DNA of 26,496 nucleotides, from contig DAOVLE010000047.1 in the NCBI GenBank assembly GCA_030631415.1, forward strand, positions 1-26,496, in the 5' to 3' direction. Below, piece after piece: positions 16,338 through 22,421 of the stretch. This DNA is from JAAEQG01 sp023133475 (lineage in GTDB: Bacteria > Planctomycetota > Phycisphaerae > UBA1845). The translations under genes and the position numbers were made by a program. The notes under the pieces are model-generated. The model made no database searches, was not told where the DNA came from, and saw only the letters and a program-made list of their open reading frames with translations. Position 1 is the first letter of the stretch; each line of letters opens with the position of its first letter.

Positions 16338-16391
16338 GGCGGGGTTCTACCCGCCTTTATGGCATCGCGCGGCGGGTGAAACCCGCCCTAC
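16334..16391. repeat. REP-like double palindrome
   Basis: GTAGGGCGGGGTTCTACCCGCC faces GGCGGGTGAAACCCGCCCTA. The left arm overlaps the last codons and TAG stop of the PEP-CTERM gene, and the right arm abuts the end of the convergent cupin gene, so it fills the whole 59-base space. Confidence 0.9.
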
Positions 16392-16396
16392 AATCG

Positions 16397-16741
16397 TTAA
16401 GGCTCCAATGCCGGGACAAGGCAGATGACCTCAAGGCGCCGGCCCGAGCGGTTGACCAGTTGGTGTCGTTCGTTTGCCGGGACGAAGATTACATCCCCGG
16501 TTTTGAACGGTCTTTCGCCCTCTTCACTCATCGCCACCCCCTGACCGCTGAGCACCACGATTTCATGCTCGTAGTTGTGGCTATGATGCGGCGTGCAGCC
16601 GCCAGGCGCGATCTCGAAGTGGCGCATATGGAAATTAGTTGCGCCGTCATCAGGGCCGATCAGGGTGCGCATTTTGGTGTCGCGGGCTCCCTCAAGGGTC
16701 ACTTGTGCCTGCTCGTGAGACTCGATGGATTGAACTTTCAT
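16397..16741 (-). CDS. Small cupin-domain protein
   Basis: A 114-aa single-domain cupin. Metal-binding motif 1 is visible as TPHHSHNYEHEIVVLSGQG (two His, then Glu/His) and motif 2 as FVPANERHQLVN. It is likely a metal-dependent sugar-phosphate isomerase, dioxygenase or sensor-type cupin; the sequence does not show which. ATG 16741 is used because AGGAG lies 11 bases upstream; an in-frame GTG at 16753 overlaps that Shine-Dalgarno. Transcribed alone, between two repeat-filled spacers. Confidence 0.85.
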   Translation of the reverse strand: MKVQSIESHEQAQVTLEGARDTKMRTLIGPDDGATNFHMRHFEIAPGGCTPHHSHNYEHEIVVLSGQGVAMSEEGERPFKTGDVIFVPANERHQLVNRSGRRLEVICLVPALEP

Positions 16742-16770
16742 GTTTGCTGCCACTCCTGTATTAGTCCAAG

Positions 16771-16818
16771 GTCCAAAGTCCCGCTGGTCTCTGACTTTGG
16801 ACTTTGGACTTTGGACTT
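16771..16818. repeat. GACTTTG heptamer array with inverted arm
   Basis: Three GACTTTG units plus a partial fourth (16793-16818). GTCCAAAGTC at 16771-16780 is the reverse complement of 16793-16802, so a 10-bp hairpin with a 12-base loop can form upstream of the cupin gene. Confidence 0.85.
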
Positions 16819-16827
16819 ATTAGCCGG

Positions 16828-16872
16828 TGCGGTGGGTTGCGATTCGCTCCGCGAAGCTCCACCCACCCTACA
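16828..16872. repeat. REP-like palindrome, GGTGGGTT variant
   Basis: GGTGGGTTGCGATTCGCTCC then GCGAAGCTCCACCCACCCTA. It matches the 10376-10465 variant and lies just downstream of the membrane protein stop codon. Confidence 0.8.
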
Positions 16873-16883
16873 GGAGACTAGCG

Positions 16884-18806
16884 TTAATTCACCAACCCGT
16901 GCAGACGTTGAGCCTCCTGGCGGGCGCGGTCAACCTCCTCCTGACGGCCGCCCATACGTTCCAGATTCCGCGCGATGATATCGTACACCTTGGCGGCTTT
17001 GTCGTATCGCTTGAGCTGCTTCAACGAGTTGCCCAGCCCCCGATAAATGCCGATCGTGGGGCGGATCGCAAGGGAACTCTCGAAGCGGCGTACAGCTTCT
17101 TCGTGCCGGCCGGTTTTGGCCAATTGGCTGGCTACATTGTAATGCCCTTCCCACAAATCGGGGAACTCGGCGGATGCGCTTTCAAGTATCTTCAGCAGGT
17201 CAACGTCCAAGGTTCCGCGCACGTAGCAACGGTCATACTTGCGGTTGCCATAGGGGTCAACGACGTAGAGGCGGCTGTAGTTCTCGTCCAGATAGTGGAG
17301 CAACTCGCGGGTCATGCGAATCCGATTCCGCCAACAAAGATGAATCACGCCGGGCTTATACTGCTCAAGCAGGTCGATCAAGGCCTCCATGCTCAAACTC
17401 CCGGTCCGCATACGCTTGACCGACGTGACACTGAGTTCGGGCGGCACGATCATGCCGGCATTAAAGGGCAGAATCTGCCGGTCGGCGACGATGTAATCCG
17501 TAAGCTCCGCGAATTGCTTCAGCACCGCCACGGTGTACCGATCACGGGTGGTCATAGTGGTATATGGCTTGGCGTATTCATACTCGCGCTCGAACTTGGC
17601 GGGGATGTGCACGGCAGCCAACACCAAGAAAACCACCGTTGACAGCACGATGAGCGCCGCATAGGCCGACCTCAAACCACGCCACGGCAGCAATCCACGC
17701 CACAACTCCAGCGAGAACAGAGCACCCACCGCGATCCCCGCCGCCCAACATAACGGAACCCCCAAAAGCGGATAGTGGTGATACCACAACGGGCGGTGCG
17801 AATACAACGACGCATAAGCCAACAAACCCCAGCCCACCGGCAGCAGTGAAAACCACTGGCGTTTGCGAATGATTTGCAGCAACCCGGCGATGCCCAACAA
17901 GGCAAAGGCATAGTCAAACTTGACCATGTCCCAGAAGAACTTGTCGAACCCGGGAGCGCTCATCTCCTTCTCGGCAGCCAAGTGCGGTTGAATCAACTGC
18001 ATGAAGTCGCCCGGCGGGATGGTGGCTAAAAAGACCACCGCACCCACCACCACCGCCCCCGCACAGAACAACACCACCGGCATCAGCCAATGGCCTTTAC
18101 GTTGCTCATCTCGACGGGCCTGCCATGCAATGCCCAAAACCGCCAAAAAGATCAGCGGCGCCGCCACCAGAGTGAACATCTTGGTGAAAAGCGACAGCAC
18201 CACAAACCCGCCCGATGCCAGCATCCATCCGGCACGGTGGCGACGGCGATATTGAGCCAGGGCATAGATCGACAGCATGGCAAACATCAGGGTGGGCAAT
18301 GCCAACATCACCGAGACGCTCAACGCCATATACCGATAGGACGTCATCAGCAGAAAAGCCGACGCCAACCCCGCCAATCGGCCCCACGAAAACCGCACGG
18401 TCTCGTGCAAGGCCCACAACAAAACCGCCCCGCACAACAGAACCAGCAGCCGCCCTTGATGAACAGTCCAATCGGTGAGGGCGAACCACCCCCGGAGCAT
18501 ATAGGTGAACAAGGGCGGCTGATCGCTCCAGATTTCCGCATACAGCGTGTGCCCCTTGGCCAGCATAAGGGCTTTGATGACGTTATTGCCTTCGTCGGGG
18601 TCGAATTCCGAGACGTCGTGAAACGGGTGCCACCACCAGACGAACACCACGAACAGCACCGGAACAGCCGCAGTGGCAAGCAGCCCGAGACTCTTGTTGT
18701 GCCGTGATGCAGACGGTTTGCCGCCATCGGTCGCCGATGTTGCGGTTTGGCGATGGATTGTGGAGCGGCTTTGGGCTCGGGTCGGCTTTTTTCTGGATTT
18801 TGTCAT
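16884..18806 (-). CDS. GT-C-type polytopic glycosyltransferase with C-terminal TPRs
   Basis: A 640-aa inner-membrane protein. A basic, Ser/Arg-rich cytoplasmic N-terminus precedes the first helix (LATAAVPVLFVVFVWWW). The first outside loop carries FDPDEGNN, the acidic motif typical of ArnT/PMT (GT39/GT83-like) enzymes that use lipid-linked sugars. About ten membrane segments follow, then a soluble region and two TPR units near the C-terminus (LWEGHYNVASQLAKTGRHEE and IYRGLGNSLKQLKRYDKAAK). Sugar donor and acceptor cannot be told. ATG 18806 was chosen as the start of a plausible cytoplasmic tail; ATG 18857 is in frame upstream and neither has a strong ribosome site. Monocistronic. Confidence 0.8.
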   Translation of the reverse strand: MTKSRKKPTRAQSRSTIHRQTATSATDGGKPSASRHNKSLGLLATAAVPVLFVVFVWWWHPFHDVSEFDPDEGNNVIKALMLAKGHTLYAEIWSDQPPLFTYMLRGWFALTDWTVHQGRLLVLLCGAVLLWALHETVRFSWGRLAGLASAFLLMTSYRYMALSVSVMLALPTLMFAMLSIYALAQYRRRHRAGWMLASGGFVVLSLFTKMFTLVAAPLIFLAVLGIAWQARRDEQRKGHWLMPVVLFCAGAVVVGAVVFLATIPPGDFMQLIQPHLAAEKEMSAPGFDKFFWDMVKFDYAFALLGIAGLLQIIRKRQWFSLLPVGWGLLAYASLYSHRPLWYHHYPLLGVPLCWAAGIAVGALFSLELWRGLLPWRGLRSAYAALIVLSTVVFLVLAAVHIPAKFEREYEYAKPYTTMTTRDRYTVAVLKQFAELTDYIVADRQILPFNAGMIVPPELSVTSVKRMRTGSLSMEALIDLLEQYKPGVIHLCWRNRIRMTRELLHYLDENYSRLYVVDPYGNRKYDRCYVRGTLDVDLLKILESASAEFPDLWEGHYNVASQLAKTGRHEEAVRRFESSLAIRPTIGIYRGLGNSLKQLKRYDKAAKVYDIIARNLERMGGRQEEVDRARQEAQRLHGLVN

Positions 18807-18927
18807 ATCTGTGGTGGCCCCTTTTCGGCACCATCGCCGCCGTATCATCTCGGGCATTGCGTACCGACATATTGTGTAGGCCTAGCGCGAATCGTGCAAC
18901 CAGCCGGTCGTTTGTGCTCCGACCACA

Positions 18928-18978
18928 TGTAGGGCGGGTTTTACCCGCCGCAACGGTAGGGCGGGTTCCACCCGCTGC
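18928..18978. repeat. REP-like repeats, two direct half copies
   Basis: GTAGGGCGGGTTTTACCCGCC is followed at once by GGTAGGGCGGGTTCCACCCG in the same orientation, unlike the usual facing pair. Confidence 0.8.
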
Positions 18979-19035
18979 ATGAGTGCCCCGCCCCTGGAAG
19001 CATGATACCGTTATAAAGTGGCTCTTCCGCCGCTT

Positions 19036-19177
19036 GCGCTAGGCCCGGCATTTATGCCGGGTATTGGAGTGGTTGCCTTTACCCCCCCGTTCCGCCCCGC
19101 CGCCGAAGGCGGCGGGGCGGAACGGGGGGGATTCTTCATTCGGCCTTCTCACCCGGCATAAATGCCGGGCCTAGCGC
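19036..19177. repeat. 142-bp nested palindrome
   Basis: Perfect 27-bp outer arms (19036-19062 and 19151-19177; GCGCTAGGCCCGGCATTTAT...) enclose a perfect 23-bp C/G-rich inner stem (19082-19104 with 19108-19130) closed by a GAA loop. Each outer arm is itself a hairpin (CCCGGCAT/ATGCCGGG). The spacer 18807-19243 has no supportable gene. The string GGCCTAGCGCGA of the outer arm also occurs at about 18881-18892. Confidence 0.9.
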
Positions 19178-19243
19178 GACCCGCCGAAATGTGAAACTGT
19201 CTGATCGAAAATGGCACTAGCGCTGTCATACTGGAAGCATGCG

Positions 19244-19705
19244 TCAGCCTATGATCTGGGCCTGGAGCTCCAACTCGACGCAGGTGTTCAGGGGAAGCTC
19301 TGCCACGCCCACCGCGGAACGCACATGCTTGCCCTTGTCGCCGAAGATGTCAGCCAACAGGTTGCTGGCTCCGTTGGCCACCTTTGGCTGATCGAAAAAC
19401 CCCGCCGAACTGTTCACGTAGACGCAAAGGCGGACAATCCGCTCGATGGCATCCAACCCTCCCGCAACCTCCGCCACGGCAGCCAAGCCGTTGAGCACTG
19501 CCACACGCGCCGCCTCCTGAGCCTCCTCGATAGTCACGTCGCCCGGCACTTTGCCGGCATGAAGCAGCTTGCCGTCACGAAACGGGAGTTGGCCGCTGGT
19601 GACGATCTGATTCGCATACCGCAATGCAGGCACATAACTCCCCACCGGAGCAGCGACAGACGGTAGAGCCAGTCCAAGCGATTGCAATTTTTCAGTGTTG
19701 GTCAT
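19244..19705 (-). CDS. RidA family (YjgF/YER057c/UK114) protein
   Basis: A 153-aa protein of the longer RidA subgroup. RidA enzymes hydrolyse reactive enamine/imine intermediates such as 2-aminoacrylate from PLP enzymes. Visible features are ALRYANQIVTSGQLPFRDGK, EEAQEAARVAVLNGLAAV, and the signature VRSAVGVAELPLNTCVELEL with the substrate-carboxylate arginine (R129) and E144. The Shine-Dalgarno AAGGAG lies eight bases before ATG 19705. It is separated from scpA upstream by a palindromic repeat, so they may or may not share a transcript. Confidence 0.92.
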   Translation of the reverse strand: MTNTEKLQSLGLALPSVAAPVGSYVPALRYANQIVTSGQLPFRDGKLLHAGKVPGDVTIEEAQEAARVAVLNGLAAVAEVAGGLDAIERIVRLCVYVNSSAGFFDQPKVANGASNLLADIFGDKGKHVRSAVGVAELPLNTCVELELQAQIIG

Positions 19706-19742
19706 AGTTCGGTCTCCTTACTCTGAGAGCCTCATGTTAAGT

Positions 19743-19801
19743 TGTAGGGCGGGTTCTACCCGCCGCGCGATGCCACAATGGCGGGTGAAACCCGCCCTAC
19801 A
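19743..19801. repeat. REP-like double palindrome supplying the scpA stop
   Basis: GTAGGGCGGGTTCTACCCGCC faces GGCGGGTGAAACCCGCCCTA. The TAG that stops scpA (19797-19799, reverse strand) is part of the right terminal arm. Confidence 0.9.
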
Positions 19802-20657
19802 CCTCTTGCCTCTCACCTCTTGCCTCTTGCCTCTTGCCTCTTGCCTCTGAGTCCGGCTGGTGGTATGAGTAGTCGCGTTTTTCGTCCACCTCGATCTGCG
19901 TGGGGTCCAGCAGTTGTAGCGAGATAGGTCCGAAAGGCACCTCCTGAACCGCCCGAATCCGATTCCGGCGCAGCAACTCGAGCAAAGCCAGAAACAGCCC
20001 GATGAGTTGGCTTCGGGTCCGCCCCTCGAAGATGGCGGTGAACATTTGCACGCCACCAGCCCGCTCCAGTGAATCCAGGACATCGGCGGCGTGCAGGGCG
20101 ATTGGCGTATCGTCATATAGGATGTCGTGTGTGGCTTCGCGCTGCCCGGTTGCCTCCAGCAACTTGCGGAAAGCCTCCACCAGGTCCCAGAGTTGCACGT
20201 CCTGGATGTCCACCTCGCTGCTGTCGGAGAGGGGGACCACCGGCTGACGCGGGAATTTCAGCGCCTGCGATTCGGCAGCCACACCAAGGCCCCGGGCGAC
20301 ATCCTTGAACTTCTTGTATTCGAGCAGTTGGCGGACCAGTTCCATTCGCGGGTCGCCGAGGTCCTCGTCCTCTTCGACCGCCGGCGGACGGGGCAGCAGG
20401 GTCCGCGATTTGATCTCCATCAGCGTCGCCGCCATCACCAGGAAATCGCCCACTGCGTCGGGGTCCAAACGCCGCAGCAATTCCACATATCCGACATATT
20501 GGCTGGTGATCCGGGCGATGGGGATGTCGTAGATGTCCACCTCCTCACGGCGGATCAGGTACAGCAGCAGATCGAGCGGCCCGTTGTAGGCATCAAGCTC
20601 GACCCGGTACTCAACCGAAGAGTTGTCGGCATCTCGAGATTGCTCGGGCGAAATCAT
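19797..20657 (-). CDS. scpA: Segregation and condensation protein A
   Basis: ScpA is the kleisin of the bacterial SMC-ScpAB condensin, bridging the SMC heads to organise and segregate the chromosome. The N-terminal kleisin signature is clear (DAYNGPLDLLLYLIRREEVD, IYDIPIARITSQYVGYVELL, DFLVMAATLMEIKSRTLLPR), as is the C-terminal winged helix (RTRSQLIGLFLALLELLRRN ... GPISLQLL). The start is ATG 20657; an in-frame TTG at 20666 is less likely, and no clear Shine-Dalgarno is seen. The last ~17 residues (EARGKRQEARGERQEV) are encoded by a GCAAGAG heptamer run and are not part of the fold. scpB is not adjacent. Confidence 0.93.
   Translation of the reverse strand: MISPEQSRDADNSSVEYRVELDAYNGPLDLLLYLIRREEVDIYDIPIARITSQYVGYVELLRRLDPDAVGDFLVMAATLMEIKSRTLLPRPPAVEEDEDLGDPRMELVRQLLEYKKFKDVARGLGVAAESQALKFPRQPVVPLSDSSEVDIQDVQLWDLVEAFRKLLEATGQREATHDILYDDTPIALHAADVLDSLERAGGVQMFTAIFEGRTRSQLIGLFLALLELLRRNRIRAVQEVPFGPISLQLLDPTQIEVDEKRDYSYHQPDSEARGKRQEARGERQEV
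19801..19852. repeat. CTCTTGC heptamer array inside the scpA 3' end
   Basis: About seven tandem CTCTTGC-type units, some degenerate (CTCTCAC), translated as the tail of ScpA. A third heptamer family distinct from GGAGAAT and GACTTTG. Confidence 0.85.
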
Positions 20658-20797
20658 CAACGGCAATGGGCCTGTTTATTATGCCTGACGCTACAGCGCA
20701 AAATCCTTCCAACAGCACAGAGCATTATCCAACAGCAGCAGCCGGGGTCAATTATGCTTAAACCTTTCCGTCGCTTTGCACAGGGCAATCGCAATGA

Positions 20798-20848
20798 ATG
20801 GAGAATGGAGAAAATGGAAAATGGAAAATGGAAAATGGGGAATGGGAA
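20798..20848. repeat. GGAGAAT/GGAAAAT heptamer array
   Basis: Tandem GGAGAAT then GGAAAAT units in the 400-base spacer 20658-21057, which otherwise holds only a palindromic repeat and no gene that I can support. Confidence 0.8.
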
Positions 20849-20929
20849 ACATTGTCGTTGGGTGCACTCCCTTCTTCTCTGCGCTCTCTGCGTCTCTGCG
20901 TTCATAAAAAATGGAGCGCGAAAAACTGA

Positions 20930-21008
20930 GAAAACGGTGTAATCACAGTTGTAGGGCGGGTTTCACCCACCGTTGTGGCATTACGTAGCGGGTAGAACCC
21001 GTTTTACA
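20930..21008. repeat. REP-like palindrome with conserved flank
   Basis: GTAGGGCGGGTTTCACCCACC facing AGCGGGTAGAACCCGTTTTA (20950-21008), a degenerate copy. The preceding bases (20930-20949) match 22254-22273 with one mismatch, so the repeat unit includes flanking DNA. Confidence 0.8.
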
Positions 21009-21057
21009 TCCATTCTCCATTCGTGTCCCCCACCGCTAAAGCGATGGGCCACCCGAC

Positions 21058-22029
21058 CTACGGACTCTGGGCGGTTTCGGAATCGGATGCGGCAGCTACA
21101 GGCTCGAAGCGGGCCAGGCCGACGTTGTGGAGGGCTTTGGGGGTTTTGGTGTGGGCGGTGGAGAGGAACTCCACCACCTTCCGCGTAACCTCCGGATCAG
21201 CCTGAGGCGAGGCGATGAATGGGCCGGCAAGGGTGGTCTGCGACCGGACCGTCTCGGTTTCGCCAAGCACCCGGAAATTGTCCTTGGCCAACCGCAAGGG
21301 GATCAGCCGCCCGCCAGTGTCGGGGAACGATTCGTACTCGGCGGCTTCGATCACGCCCACCTCGGTCCCCAAACCGTAGACGATCTCCTTGGCAGCCTCG
21401 AACGAGCTAATGTGATATTGCAACCACTCGGCATTGGGGATGACCGGAAGTAGTTCCTTCTTGATGTCGCCCTTGCCCACACCGGCGGACTCGAGGGCTG
21501 CCAGGGCGGCGACCGCAAGAACCGGATCGTCCTTGGGGCCAAAGGCAAAGCGTCGGCCTTTGATCTCCGCCAGGCTTTGAATGCTCGACTTGGCAGACGC
21601 CACGATCACCCCTCTTCGCGTAAGCGGTGCCGCCGAGGCGACAATCAGGCCTGACGCCCCGGCTTCGGTCATAATCTGGTAGTCCTTGTCGGATACGAGG
21701 GCATACTGGATTCGACCGGATTGCAGATGGGCGGCGATCTGAAAAGGCTCGAGTTCCATGAACTGGACCGCGCAGCCGAGATGCCGGCCCAACTCGCTAC
21801 GCAGTCTGGCATAGGGAGGGGCTTTACGCAGCAGGAACCACTTTTCCAAAGTCAGGAGCCCCTCGCCTGAATACACGATTCCGATGCGCAGTGGGTCTTG
21901 AGTGATGTCGAAATTGAACTCCAGGTGGAAGGGGTTCCAGACCGACTCCGAGAAGCTGGTCTGGGAACAACCGGCACTCCACACCACGCATAAAACCAGT
22001 CCGGCGCAGATTAGGGTTAACATTCTCAT
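21058..22029 (-). CDS. PhnD-like ABC-transporter substrate-binding lipoprotein
   Basis: A 323-aa protein with a signal peptide and lipobox WSAGC (C21), so membrane-anchored outside the cytoplasm. The body follows the phosphonate/phosphate-type periplasmic binding fold: DPLRIGIVYSGEGLLTLEKW, LRSELGRHLGCAVQFME, IQYALVSDKDYQIM, RRGVIVASAKSSIQSLAEIKGRRFAFGPKDDP, and FEAAKEIVYGLGTEVGVIEA. No permease or ATPase gene is nearby, so it may be an orphan binding protein or a sensor partner. GGAG lies nine bases before ATG 22029. The ligand is not determinable here. Confidence 0.82.
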   Translation of the reverse strand: MRMLTLICAGLVLCVVWSAGCSQTSFSESVWNPFHLEFNFDITQDPLRIGIVYSGEGLLTLEKWFLLRKAPPYARLRSELGRHLGCAVQFMELEPFQIAAHLQSGRIQYALVSDKDYQIMTEAGASGLIVASAAPLTRRGVIVASAKSSIQSLAEIKGRRFAFGPKDDPVLAVAALAALESAGVGKGDIKKELLPVIPNAEWLQYHISSFEAAKEIVYGLGTEVGVIEAAEYESFPDTGGRLIPLRLAKDNFRVLGETETVRSQTTLAGPFIASPQADPEVTRKVVEFLSTAHTKTPKALHNVGLARFEPVAAASDSETAQSP

Positions 22030-22125
22030 ACCACAAACTCCGCAGATTCTCTCGGGTCGCCAAGCACCACTTCTCTGTATGAGGAAAACTCAGTATATCC
22101 TTGCGACCGAGCTTTCTCAAACCAT

Positions 22126-22218
22126 GTTTAGCGGCGACAAGTCCGCAGCGTTTAGCGGCGACAAGTCCGTAGCGTTTAGCGGCGACCCGAAGGGGAGCGT
22201 GTAGAAGGGGAGCGTGTA
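22126..22218. repeat. Tandem 24-bp and 15-bp repeats (GTTTAGCGGCG mosaic)
   Basis: GTTTAGCGGCGACAAGTCCG plus NAGC is repeated at 22126-22149 and 22150-22173, with a partial third copy from 22174. That merges into two copies of GAAGGGGAGCGTGTA (22189-22203, 22204-22218) and a partial third. It lies in the 392-base divergent spacer 22030-22421, which has no gene. Confidence 0.9.
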
Positions 22219-22253
22219 GAAGGGAGCGCGAAAAATGGAGCGTGGAAAACACA

Positions 22254-22332
22254 GAAAACGGCGTAATCACAGTTGTAGGGCGGGTTCTACCCGCCTTTGT
22301 GGCGCGGTGCGATGTGTGGAACCCGCCCTACA
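22254..22332. repeat. REP-like double palindrome with conserved flank
   Basis: GTAGGGCGGGTTCTACCCGCC and TGTGGAACCCGCCCTAC (22274-22332). The 20 bases upstream are shared with 20930-20949. Confidence 0.85.
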
Positions 22333-22421
22333 TCCGTATGTGAGTCATTGATTCCACGTCGCGGCACAGATAGACTCGACAAACCCCGTGGACTGGCGGA
22401 AAACAGGATTGGAGTGCCATT

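Noticed and set aside
20127..20942. Forward open frame of 271 codons
   Set aside because: Antisense to scpA and continues into heptamer repeats.
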